Below are positions 1-8,009 of a DNA stretch of 23,032 nucleotides, piece after piece (position 1 is the first letter of the stretch; every line of letters begins with the position of its first letter). Location: the NCBI GenBank assembly GCA_032718475.1, contig JAUCBJ010005826.1, positions 1 through 23,032 on the forward strand, written 5' to 3'. A program made the position numbers and the translations under genes. This DNA is from Nemertoderma westbladi. Its lineage: Eukaryota > Xenacoelomorpha > Nemertodermatida > Nemertodermatidae. The notes under the pieces are model-generated. The model saw only the letters and a list, made by a program, of their open reading frames with translations, had not been told where the DNA came from and searched no databases.

Positions 1-473
1 GTAGTTGGAGAGTAGCACACAATCAGAACCACCTTAGGAAACTTCTTAGCCAGTCTTCCAGAACATGAGAAGTGGCAACGGATGATGCGGTTAGAGATTT
101 GGTCTATTTTGTCCAATGCTGCATGTGCAGTTGGATTCATCAATAGACCAATACCACCATTGCCACTATCATCTTCTGACGCAAGGGCAAGTCGCCAACC
201 GCCCCCCATGTCCTTAATCAGAACCTCATCAGTCTGTCCAGTCTGCATTCGGTGCTCTTGAACACCCACTGCACTAAGAGAAAGCTTATCTGCCAAGGCA
301 GTCAGCTCACCTTGTCGCATTGGGGACCCGAGTGTTAGGGTGTTTACTGAGGCTAGTCTAGTGACTTGCCTCAGATTCACCAATGGCTTTGTTGGTCGGG
401 GTGGAACATAAGAGTAGCCTTTAGATTTGAAACAGAGACTTGTCACTGATCTCTGTTCTCTGGATTCTCCGGG
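1..473 (-). mobile_element. LINE (non-LTR) endonuclease-domain fragment, cut by the window edge
   Basis: Read on the minus strand, 473 down to 1 is a continuous open frame of 157 codons, closed upstream by TAG at 474-476 and open at the window edge. The translation looks like the N-terminal half of an exonuclease-endonuclease-phosphatase (APE-type) domain of a non-LTR retrotransposon. It has an ASVNTLTL segment where the family has its first catalytic Asn strand, then MRQGELTALADKL, VGVQEHRM (the catalytic Glu region), GGIGLLMN and VVLIVCYSPT. The only internal Met is codon 52 (318-320), so the true start is probably lost. The style resembles RTE-type elements, but the clade is an inference. 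The reverse-transcriptase part would lie to the left of this window. Confidence 0.8.
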
Positions 474-546
474 CTATTTTTTGGTCTCTGGATAGGTCTC
501 TGGTTCCCGGGTATTGAAAACAGACATTTTACCCAGAGATCAGTGA
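443..546. repeat. 13-bp inverted repeat at the 5' side of the LINE fragment
   Basis: TCACTGATCTCTG at 443-455 is repeated exactly, inverted, at 534-546, with 78 bp between. The left arm lies inside the LINE open frame and the right arm just outside it. The spacer contains a short direct repeat of GGTCTCTGG. It could be the edge of a small inserted or deleted element, or chance in a decayed repeat. Confidence 0.5.
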
Positions 547-823
547 TTTTACAAATTATAAATAGATATTTAAAAATAGATCCTGTACAACACAAAATGT
601 GAAATAAAGATAATTTTTCACAAATTTTTTACAATTAATTATTTCCTTAATTTTTAACTATTTTTCATACACCACTTCAACACAATTATATATTCACTTT
701 TACACTATTTCTATTTCTAATAAATGTACCGATAATCTTCTATTTAATTAATTTAAGGTGCGTTTAATTTTAAGTTAAATTAGCACCTAAAGGTCGTTCT
801 TATTTAACCCTTTCGGTACCTAA
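547..823. other. AT-rich spacer, nothing recognised
   Basis: This stretch is strongly AT-rich, with runs of A and T and no sustained open frame. It separates two GC-richer blocks (the LINE fragment and 824-1650) that may once have belonged to the same element. I see no gene, RNA or terminal repeat in it. Confidence 0.5.
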
Positions 824-1657
824 TTGGAAATTATTCAAACCCCCAAGTGCCCAACTCTAATTCATGAATTTCTGAAGTCTGTCAGTATTTCTGTCAGTTT
901 GTCTGTCAAGACTTTAGAAACTCCAACTCCAGAATCCCTCTCCCCCTCACTATCTGGCCTCCCTGGTGACCCAGGGTTTGGGCCAGAAAGGTCATCAGGA
1001 AAGGGACTCAAAGAATTGCTGGCTTCTCTCTATCCAGTAGGGGGTGAGACAGGCAGCCGGTCAGGAGATAACTGACGCCTGTGAGGCCGATTGTGTCCGG
1101 TAATTCCACTGGCCTCTAGTGGCCGGACCTCCGCATTACTAATGTAATCCATAGTGGGGGGTTGGGGGGTGCTTTTTTGCCGAGTCAGCTCTCGGGGCAA
1201 ATACCACACCCTGGTTTGCCGTTCCACAGGGTGGGTGTCGCAGTGGAGTCAGATATGAGGCCCATCACCCATATCTACTCTGGCGCACATACCCACCATT
1301 GGCTGTGCAGCTCATCTGCTGGGTCATGCCCTGTACCCCTGCTGCCAGGTGCAGGTCGCAGTGAAGTGTACTCAGAGTGGACATGAGAACACTCTACTCC
1401 TGACCAGCCATTGGTAGATCACCATCTGCTTGGCCAGGCCATATACCCCTGCAGCCAAGTATATGGGTCCTTAATCCAGGACCAAGGGCGTCCTTATCCC
1501 AGAACGAAGGGGGTCCTAGTTACAGGACCAGATTTGCCCTAGTAAGAGGGTCTATGCAGCTACAGGTGGCACCTCCTTTATGCTGCATGGAGGTGGCATG
1601 TTTTCTTGATCAATGACCTAGAATACCTGACCTGACCTTAATTTTTATTGCGTCCAG
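824..1657. other. GC-richer block, probably old transposon sequence, unclassified
   Basis: Base composition changes abruptly to GC-rich here. On the minus strand one frame from about 1227 to 866 is open apart from a single stop near 1027, and encodes a Ser/Pro/Asp-rich low-complexity segment. The plus frame is also open at 824-1075. Neither resembles a protein I know. Its place upstream of the minus-strand LINE endonuclease makes a 5' region of that element possible, but there is no direct proof. The right half (1439-1595) holds clustered short hairpins. Confidence 0.3.
1439..1595. repeat. Cluster of four short perfect inverted repeats
   Basis: Four stem-loops lie within 157 bp. CCATATAC pairs with GTATATGG (1439-1446/1459-1466). 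GGTCCT pairs with AGGACC twice (1466-1471/1478-1483 and 1512-1517/1524-1529, both with 6-nt loops). CACCTCC pairs with GGAGGTG (1570-1576/1589-1595). The duplicated GGTCCT/AGGACC stem with different loop sequences is the least likely to be chance. Function unknown. Confidence 0.6.
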
Positions 1658-1681
1658 CCCCCCCCCCCCCCCCCCCCCCCC
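1658..1681 (+). repeat. Poly-C tract, 24 nt
   Basis: An uninterrupted run of 24 C. Long C or G homopolymers are rare in animal DNA, and this window has four. The exact length should be treated as uncertain, since such runs are hard to sequence. Confidence 0.9.
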
Positions 1682-2409
1682 TATCTGAAGACAGGAGAGG
1701 ATCATTAATCACTATGTGAGGTGAACTCTATTCGCGCATACAAGGCATTGATGCATGATAAGAAAATAGATTCTATTGTAAATATGATAATTAATACTAC
1801 AGTATTTACTAATATGTAACGCATTTTATATCTTTAATATTTGTTCCATTACTGTTTCCAGCGTTACAATCGAAATGTGTACAACTTGAGTGGACTCTGT
1901 CGGGAACACAAAAGTTTCGCCATCTGTGTTGTCTATTTGATGGGCCAGGAACAATTACCGTTAGTTCATTATTGTTCTGCATTATAATGACACAGTAGAC
2001 ATACAGTAGACACAGTGTAGTGACAGATTGTAGACAGACACAGTAGAATGACATACTCCCCAAGAATAATATTATTATTTTCAATTTGACTGAAATCAAG
2101 TAAATCAATAATTGGTTTTACGACCTGCCCTAAAACTAACAGATGGCAGTGGTAATCAGCATTGGACAAATCATCCTTTGTCACATCTGATGTTGTGCAA
2201 GATTTGTTCTGATTGTGCGCTATTCCTATTCACCTGCGAGTGACTTACCAGATTGTTTGGACTTTTGGAGATCATTCATCCCATCATATTAGACATGTGC
2301 AGAACGAAGAGAGTCCCACAAGAAATGAAAACAATAAATTGGTGGTTTGGTGTCAGTTCCCAAGAAGGGCAACCTAACACTATGGATATTTTTGCGTGTT
2401 TTTCTGGTA
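1682..2409. other. Intergenic DNA with a local ACAGTAGAC-type microrepeat
   Basis: No gene is recognised. At about 1989-2048 the words CAGTAGACA, ACAGTAGAC and GTAGACAGACA recur in tandem-like fashion, a local concentration of the ACAGTA word common throughout this window. The remainder is AT-rich, with no open frame of convincing composition. Confidence 0.5.
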
Positions 2410-2433
2410 CCCCCCCCCCCCCCCCCCCCCCCC
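2410..2433 (+). repeat. Poly-C tract, 24 nt
   Basis: A second uninterrupted run of exactly 24 C, followed 25 nt later by a shorter run of 8 C (2459-2466). The proline stretch this creates in the plus-strand frame is not evidence of a protein. Confidence 0.9.
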
Positions 2434-2532
2434 ACGGTCACACTAGTGATTCCTGTTACCCCCCCCATGTTGGATGTTATTTGCAGGATATAAGCAAGCG
2501 CTAGTCATATATATATATTTTTACACAACAAA

Positions 2533-2819
2533 GGTTATTGTTTTGGTTAGAAAAAGCCGTCTCTATAACCTGCTCCTTTCCCTCAATTTGTAACAAGATC
2601 GTTTATAGTTTTGGTTAGAAAAAGCCCCTTGTAACGTGCTCCTTTCTCTCAATTAGTGAAAATATCGTTTATTGTTTTGGTTAGAAAAACCCGTCTCTGT
2701 AACCTACTCCTTTCCCTCAATTGGTAACAAGATCGTTTATTATTTTGGTTAGAAAAAGCCCCCTGTAACCTGCTCCTTTCTCTCAATTGGTAACAACATC
2801 GTTTATTGTTCTGGTTAAA
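2533..2819. repeat. Tandem array of alternating 68-bp and 66-bp units
   Basis: Four units follow one another: 2533-2600 (68 bp), 2601-2666 (66), 2667-2734 (68), 2735-2800 (66), then a partial fifth to about 2819. All share TTTTGGTTAGAAAAA, CTCCTTTC and a terminal ATC. Units 1 and 3 share CCGTCTCT and TTTCCCTC; units 2 and 4 share a shortened CCCC(C/T)TGTAAC and TTTCTCTC. The true repeat is therefore a dimer of about 134 bp present twice. The array runs straight into a LINE-like 3' tail at 2845. Confidence 0.85.
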
Positions 2820-2844
2820 AATGTGCAATGTCAATGTGCAAATT

Positions 2845-2876
2845 CGATGCAGCAGGCCGATTATAGTAGTAGTAGT
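2845..2876 (+). mobile_element. LINE 3'-terminal fragment with (TAG)n tail
   Basis: GATGCAGCAGGCCGAT followed by a TAGTAGTAGTAG run closely matches the end of the LINE fragment at 14604-14641. Both therefore appear to be 3' termini of the same family. Trinucleotide tails of this kind are known from RTE-like non-LTR elements. No coding sequence of the element precedes it here. Confidence 0.6.
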
Positions 2877-3067
2877 ATCTTATACTATACATAATGCTAA
2901 ATTACTTTCTACTAAACCCTAAACTTCCCACAGAGCTGTCTGCACTTATGTAATGTGCACAGAAATGATTTTAGTGAAAGTGGTGCGTAATGTTTCCTTT
3001 ATCTGCCTGATCAGATTTTCGGAATTAGCTTTTGTAGCTATACAGTAATCTAATTTAATTTGTCTAG

Positions 3068-3310
3068 GTTGAAGGAGAGGATATTGACGTGCTTCGTGGA
3101 AACTGTAAATGCAACATTGAGTTTGATGACCTCACTGGTCTTACTACTAATGATAAATTCGTTAACGTCAAAATGCTGGTTCTCTCTAAAACAGAAGACA
3201 CTGATGGTGTTCCAGAGGATAGTGAGTGCCTCAGGAAGGACGGGTCGAAATGCTTAAAAAATAAACGTTTTAACTTGCCAGAAGGGAACGAAGTGATATT
3301 CCCCACTTCC
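3068..3310 (+). CDS. Penultimate exon of an unrecognised secreted or GPI-anchored protein
   Basis: A 243-nt phase-0 exon lies between an acceptor (TGTCTAG, AG at 3066-3067) and a consensus donor GTGAGT at 3311. It encodes 81 residues that read through into the next exon. The sequence is acidic and Cys-containing: a CKC pair at exon residues 13-15 and two further Cys in ECLRKDGSKCL near residues 60-67. The upstream exons, including the start and any signal peptide, are not visible in 1-3067 and may lie outside the window or be too short to see. I do not recognise the family. The exon call rests on splice sites, phase and continuity with the following exon. Confidence 0.65.
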
Positions 3311-3640
3311 GTGAGTTCTATTTACATACTGTATATTGCAAATCATATTTGCTTCTAAACTTCAAAGGAAGTTAGGGGATTAAAAAAAGATCGCGATTGA
3401 AAAACGTTTTGTAATTTTAATTGCATTTTACGTATCTTATGATGGAATAAAATGGAATCTAGTCATTCCCTACTAATATAAGTACATATAATGTGCTGGG
3501 CATTTTGCTGTACCTTTTACAACCCAACCGCTGGTAGAACTTAAACAATCTTACAGTACAATAAAGTACACTATAAATAAAGATTAAAATGAAATACTAC
3601 GTGAAGAAGTTATTTTATTATACAGTATGAACTGTTCTAT

Positions 3641-3797
3641 GGGTCTTAACCTCGAATGGTAAAAGTTTATTTGTAAGAAAATAACTCTTATTTTTTCTTT
3701 TATACTTTTTCTCATCTCCATCTCAATTGCGCCATTAAAAAGAGAGGAGTTATTTTCTGTAAAATAAACTTACACAAGTCGATGTTAAGACCTCTAT
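3641..3797. mobile_element. MITE-like element with about 46-bp terminal inverted repeats, inside an intron
   Basis: The left arm (3642-3687) and right arm (3747-3792) are imperfect inverted repeats matching at about 38 of 46 positions. They begin GGTCTTAAC and end GTTAAGACC, with a T-rich centre between. TCTAT occurs at 3636-3640 and again at 3793-3797, a possible 5-bp target-site duplication (one base offset). There is no coding capacity. It sits in the 555-bp intron between the two exons of the unrecognised gene. Confidence 0.65.
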
Positions 3798-3865
3798 AAT
3801 AGTTCCTATAATCGGCGAATGAGATAGATCGAATTTCTAGAAGGTATATTGTGTTTATATTTCAG

Positions 3866-4099
3866 TGTCAACGCGAGATTGCCGCAGGTACCGCAGAGTC
3901 TGTCGACCTACAGATTGAAGCTACGAATAACGGACGCCGACCTGGGTTCCGTGTGTCTATACCTCTACCGGGTACCAACTCGGATCCGAGTGTCGCAAAG
4001 ATTGTCTGCGACCCCATCTACCTGCCGGGTGGTGCGGCCTCTGCCACTGCCGTTGGAGTCCTCGTTGTCATGGCTGCCTTGTTTGCTCTGCTGAATTAG
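3866..4099 (+). CDS. Terminal exon of the unrecognised gene, with a GPI-anchor-like C terminus
   Basis: The acceptor TTTATATTTCAG (AG at 3864-3865) opens a phase-0 exon of 77 codons ending at TAA 4097-4099. It starts with a Cys, holds a second Cys (KIVCDP), and ends in small residues (PGGAASA) followed by a hydrophobic stretch, VGVLVVMAALFALL, and then the stop with no cytoplasmic tail. That is the layout of a GPI attachment signal, though a short tail-anchored or single-pass protein is an alternative. With the preceding exon, 158 residues and six Cys are visible, which does not match Ly6/uPAR spacing. An ATTAAA lies just after the stop (4102-4107). The family is unknown to me. Confidence 0.7.
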   Translation, partial: CQREIAAGTAESVDLQIEATNNGRRPGFRVSIPLPGTNSDPSVAKIVCDPIYLPGGAASATAVGVLVVMAALFALLN

Positions 4100-5232
4100 A
4101 CATTAAACTGAACTAACAAAATACTGTAGAAGTCTTTTCACTGCTCACTTTTCACGTAAACTAATTTACTGTTCCCCGTTAACATTCAAGATGTCTTGGT
4201 TTCGATCTACATTAATATTACCCAGAAACTCACAGGTTTTTTGTACATACAGTAGTCCTTCGTAAAGTTTCATTATTGTTTGTTTGCATTATTAACTTTT
4301 GTAAGACTTTTATATACCAGTACAGTATAATAGTGCCTCTGTAATTCTAATTGTAGGCCAACAACTGTACCTGAATCACTATGCTGGTATAGCTTGCCAT
4401 CCATCATCGCTTGAGCTCTCTGATTTCGCCCACCCAACCTAATGTACCACATGCTGGGCGAACAACGAAAAGTGTTGAGAGTATGCTAACAAGGGGAGGA
4501 GCCACTCTTACTCCCAAAGTTGACCTCTCCGTATGTATCCAACGCGTTTCTTAACTGCAACAGCAACATACTAGGTTCGGTTCCCATTCGAAAGTGAGAC
4601 AGATAGGGAGGATTTTGTTATTATACTGTACTATGAGTTTATCGCTGAGGTGGCTTGTAGTTTTGCTCCACACTGTAATTGCAGTAATTATGGGAAACCT
4701 GAACAAATACATATTTGTCCTACATTGTTTGTTCGATGTGGAAACCTGTAATAAGCTGAAGGAAATATATGGATCGGATAGGTAAAGCTGCTGTCAGCCT
4801 TAAAATTCTCATACTGTATTTACTCTAATATCTACTGTATATTAATTATTGTACTGTAGGTATTACACAAGGAGTAAAGTACTACAAAAAAGTCCTCAAC
4901 TACTGTATTTTGTATTATTTATATAAACCGTATGTAATAATCATGGTATACTTCCGATAACAGAACTATACACAGTATGTTGTTTTTAGGAGTTATATTG
5001 TATTATTTTGTATAATATGTTTGCATATATTTGGTGTTGTTTACAATAATTGTATTTTTATTACTGTATTATGTAAATAAATTATATGAGGGGCTTGCTT
5101 ACATAACCACAATAAAATATTTATTTTTGACGCGGGTTTCATCAGTTTGAGTTGACTTATGACTCTTGAATTACTCCCAAAAATGAAACTGTACCCCGAT
5201 GTCGCAGCATATTTTGTCCCGTGAAGATTATG
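4100..5232. other. AT-rich intergenic region, no gene seen
   Basis: 3' flank of the preceding gene. The words TACTGTA and ACAGTA recur many times. GGTTCGGTTCC at about 4575 resembles a Pol III B box, but no tRNA fold or A box could be found around it. AATAAA motifs occur at about 5086 and 5111. No credible coding sequence. Confidence 0.5.
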
Positions 5233-5248
5233 CCCCCCCCCCCCCCCC
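5233..5248 (+). repeat. Poly-C tract, 16 nt
   Basis: An uninterrupted run of 16 C at the 3' edge of the minus-strand Pao/BEL-like remnant. Confidence 0.9.
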
Positions 5249-5620
5249 GGTTAAAATTCGCTAGCATTATGATCCCTTTGACGAAATACGCTAGCGTAAA
5301 TAATTGTCCTCTAGCCCTGGCTCCGCACCTTTTTTCTCCCGGGTGGAGAAGGCGATCTTTCTCCACTTGTTCCTCAGCCAGATCGGTAGTGCCTGCGCTA
5401 TTGTAGTGATGTTATTCGATGCGTTGAGTTCGTAAGGTGCATCTAGGGTCTTTAGCACAATCAGCGCCTTTACGACTTTATTTGCGAAGGTCTTGATGCT
5501 GACAGGGTTATCCTGTAGTCTGCCTGATGTTATTCCCCTTAAGGTTTGTCGGATGATCTTCGCAGGATGCCCGAATTCCCTGTCCAGGGCCTCCCTAGAC
5601 TTGCAACATCACCAATCTGC
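5249..5620 (-). pseudogene. Pao/BEL-type LTR-retrotransposon gag-like remnant
   Basis: On the minus strand, from about 5620 down to 5294, one frame encodes a segment with the look of the DUF1759-type gag domain of Pao/BEL retrotransposons. It has REALDREFGHPAKI, a helix-rich stretch ending VVKALIVLKTLDAP, then LPIWLRNKWRK and a REKKG motif. An in-frame TAG follows at 5291-5293, while similarity appears to go on in another frame (LAYFVKG), so the copy is broken. No protease, reverse transcriptase, integrase or LTR is visible nearby. The assignment is by pattern recognition and was not checked by search. Confidence 0.55.
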
Positions 5621-5651
5621 ACTGATCGTAGCACCTTTGCTCTATGATCTT

Positions 5652-5782
5652 AGCAGGGTTGGTAACGATCAGTAGAGATCTTTGCAGAATTGGTAAGACC
5701 ACGGCTGATCTCTGGAATTTTAGTAAGATCAGTGTAGATCTTTGCAGAATTAATGATATATAACAAAGTTCTGCAAAGATCT
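5652..5782. repeat. Degenerate ~30-bp tandem repeat with a 14-bp inverted copy
   Basis: About three units with a period near 30 bp (start points about 5652, 5683 and 5713) share GCAGAATTGGTAAG- and GATCAGTGTAGATC-like words. AGATCTTTGCAGAA occurs at 5676-5689 and 5736-5749, and exactly inverted at 5769-5782. The short minus-strand open frame across it simply reflects the period. Confidence 0.6.
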
Positions 5783-6118
5783 TAATAGTTTTCAATCAAT
5801 AATTAAGCAAAATTTGAAGCATTCTTCTGTTTGCACTGTGGATTGTTACTATGGGGATATGGCAGTGGGGGATGTAGAACTAACCTAACACATCTTACCT
5901 AAATATCCTACTGTACAACTAACACTTACACACCACTTACATACCTCCGGACAACGTATATTCCAGTAGTAATGCTGTAATGTGTTAGCCATAGCATAAA
6001 GTCGCCCAGCTGTATACTATGCATTTTACTGTTTTAAACTTATAAAATTTACTTATTTATTTTACTTATCGCTGCTATAACTTGTGAAGTCTCCGGACTC
6101 CGAATAATATAATATAAT
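5783..6118. other. Intergenic DNA up to the LINE insertion site
   Basis: No gene. The right end is an ATAAT/AATAT microsatellite (about 6101-6122) that forms the AT-rich target into which the LINE inserted. Confidence 0.5.
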
Positions 6119-6135
6119 ATAATAATGCTTAACTT
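6119..6135. repeat. Target-site duplication, left copy
   Basis: ATAATAATGCTTAACTT (17 bp) is identical to 7715-7731. The bases on either side differ, which fixes the ends of the inserted element at 6136 and 7714. Confidence 0.85.
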
Positions 6136-6141
6136 TGACTC

Positions 6142-6947
6142 GTGGACTTTCGAAAGGCCTTCGACCTTGTAGACAGAGCAATACTATTGGGGAAAATTTA
6201 TAACTCTTTTGGTATCAAAGGAAAATTATTCGATTTGATAAAAAACATTCTACAAAACTCAGTTAAAATATTTGACGGTATCAAGTTTTCAAATGTAATT
6301 ACGCAACTGAGAGGTGTTCTACAAGGCGATTGTTTCTCACCGAGCTGTTTCTTAATGTTTATAGCGGAGCTAGCTGATATCCTCCGTGCAATTGCAGTCA
6401 CACTAAAATTTATTTTCTTTGCGGACGACCTGACATTTTATTCTGCAAACAAAAAGGACATCCAGAAAGGTCTTGATGAATTGCATAAATGGTCTATAAA
6501 TAATCTCAATGGAAGTCAATATCAAGAAAACAAAAGTTCTCAAATTCAGGAATGGAGGGAGATTTGCGCACGATAATGTTTTCTACTACGATGGGAAAGA
6601 TATTGAATTATGTAACCAAGTATGAGTATCTAGGAGTTATCCTACAGCCTTCATTAAGTTTTATAAAGCGCATTGATAGTAAAAAGCGCAAAGCCTTTGC
6701 AGCCATTGGCTGCCTCAGTAACATCCATCGCTGCTCCATAGAAACTGGAATACTAATATTTAACATGAAAATTGATCCAACGGTATCCTATGCTTTCCAT
6801 GAAATTGCGCTTTATTTCACCGCTAACAACCTCAAAGAAATTGATAAAATTAAAGGCAGATATGTAAAGCGGATCCTAAATATTCACAAAAATTCATCCA
6901 CAACATTAGCTTTTAAACTGATTGGATGTCAGTCATATGTAGAATAA
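6142..6947 (+). pseudogene. LINE reverse transcriptase, truncated and frameshifted
   Basis: The first frame (6142-6576) shows RT motifs in order: DFRKAFDLVD (motif A with a catalytic Asp), LRGVLQGDCFSP (motif B) and FFADDLTF (motif C, FADD in place of the commoner YADD). Similarity then switches near 6500-6550 into another frame (6552-6947), which carries YEYLGVIL and a thumb-like region, KKRKAFAAIG. That frame ends at a stop at 6945-6947. The N-terminal RT fingers and the endonuclease are missing. At least one frameshift plus the stop make the copy inactive. Confidence 0.85.
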
Positions 6948-7110
6948 TTCGCAACCAAGTACCCCTTTAATACGGAATCGCTAAATGAATATCGTTCATA
7001 CAGAATGGGAAGGGAACTAAACTTTGTACAGCAAAATTACCTACAAGCACCGGCCTTCAAGTCGACAACATGGAAAAACTCAAACCAAAGATACCGCCAT
7101 TTGATTACAA

Positions 7111-7435
7111 GGGTTACAGTGCACGGCTTCCACAAGGGCTACAGTGCACGGCTTCCACAAGGGCTACAGTGCACGGCTTCCACAAGGGCTACAGTGCGCG
7201 GCTTCCACAAGGGCTACAGTGCACGGCTTCCACAAGGGCTACAGTGCACGGCTTCCACAAGGGTTACAGTGCACGGCTTCCACAAGGGCTACAGTGCACG
7301 GCTTCCACAAGGGTTACAGTGCACGGCTTCCACAAGGGTTACAGTGCACGGCTTCCACAAGGGTTACAGTGCACGGCTTCCACAAGGGTTACAGTGCACG
7401 GCTTCCACAAGGGCTACAGTGCGCGGCTTCCACAC
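7111..7435 (+). repeat. 25-bp minisatellite, 13 near-identical copies
   Basis: Thirteen units of exactly 25 bp run without spacers; the unit is GGG(C/T)TACAGTGC, (A/G), CGGCTTCCACAA. Only two positions vary inside the array (T at the first in units 1, 7 and 9-12; G at the second in units 4 and 13), and the last unit ends CAC for CAA. Because 25 is one more than a multiple of three, every plus frame reads the same 25-residue periodic peptide in a different phase, so all three are open. It lies within the C-terminal coding part of the LINE. It is not a CRISPR array, as there are no spacers. Confidence 0.97.
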
Positions 7436-7438
7436 TGA

Positions 7439-7565
7439 CTTGACACCACTCCACGATATCAATAACACGACCTGTGAATGTAAATTTTGGGGCCATAGAA
7501 ACATAGACCGAAGCCACGCTCTCTCCTGCAACCACTGTCCTCCATTATCCGTTCTTGGTTCATAG
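7439..7565 (+). pseudogene. LINE C-terminal Cys/His-rich segment and stop
   Basis: After the minisatellite one frame encodes CECKFWGHRN then HALSCNHC, a Cys/His cluster of the type at the C terminus of many LINE ORF2 proteins, and stops at 7563-7565. The 150 bp of AT-rich 3' UTR that follow lead into the A tail. The frame is the one used at 6552-6947, but the intervening stop and repeat break continuity. Confidence 0.6.
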
Positions 7566-7714
7566 CAAATATTTTATTTAACTACTCATGACTCTAATCA
7601 TAACTATATATTTTATACGTCATATGGGTGTATTTTATAATTAATTTTAACAATATTTTACTATTAAATGGAACCATTTGCCCCGCATGGGGGTGTAGAT
7701 AAATTAAAAAAAAA

Positions 7715-7731
7715 ATAATAATGCTTAACTT
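7715..7731. repeat. Target-site duplication, right copy
   Basis: Exact 17-bp copy of 6119-6135, directly after the A-rich tail of the LINE. Confidence 0.85.
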
Positions 7732-7875
7732 GCCATTCACTAAATGAAACTACTGTAATACGTATAAAAATAACGTCGTGAAAATAATGTTTCATTTAAA
7801 AATAAATTACGTATTGCATGTTAAAAAACATGGAACATATTTTCACTATGCTCTCGATTTCATCACGATCAACGC

Positions 7876-8007
7876 GAGTCTGCTTCCATCGTTCCATGTA
7901 CCGGAGCGCGGTTCGCGCAACCCAGGGATCTGATCTGGTAGTGAGTCTGCTTCCATCGTTCCATGTACCGGAGCGCGGTTCGCGCAACCCAGGGATCTGA
8001 TCTGGTA
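7876..8007. repeat. 65-bp perfect tandem duplication
   Basis: 7876-7940 and 7943-8007 are identical over 65 bp (from GAGTCTGCTTCC to GATCTGGTA), separated by GT. The unit is GC- and CpG-rich (GGAGCGCGGTTCGCGC) in an AT-rich setting. The perfect identity points to a recent duplication. Function unknown. Confidence 0.95.
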
Positions 8008-8009
8008 TT

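Larger units (their letters stand above)
6136..7714 (+). mobile_element. 5'-truncated LINE (non-LTR) insertion, about 1.6 kb
   Basis: The element runs from just after the left target-site duplication to just before the right one. It starts inside the reverse-transcriptase domain, so the endonuclease and N-terminal parts were lost at insertion, and ends in an A-rich tail (about 7705-7715). It contains RT sequence (6142-6947), a 25-bp minisatellite (7111-7435), a Cys/His-rich C-terminal segment (to 7565) and an AT-rich 3' UTR. The truncated 5' end, A tail and 17-bp duplication together are the signature of target-primed reverse transcription. The clade cannot be fixed by eye, and it is not the family at 14020 and 18498. 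Confidence 0.88.

Noticed and set aside
824-1075. 83-residue plus-strand protein
   Set aside because: Starts at TTG, low complexity, and the opposite strand is just as open; not a credible gene.
2649-2834. 61-residue repetitive minus-strand protein
   Set aside because: It is only the translation of the 68/66-bp tandem array.
4570-4590. tRNA gene suggested by GGTTCGGTTCC
   Set aside because: No A box, acceptor stem or anticodon arm could be found around it.
7111-7435. CRISPR-like array
   Set aside because: Direct tandem units with no spacers, in animal DNA within a retrotransposon.
7005-7565. Repetitive proteins of up to 186 residues in three plus frames
   Set aside because: All come from a 25-bp minisatellite whose period leaves every frame open, inside a dead LINE.
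7905-7925. tRNA T-arm in CGGTTCGCGCAACCC
   Set aside because: No surrounding cloverleaf; it is part of a tandemly duplicated unit.
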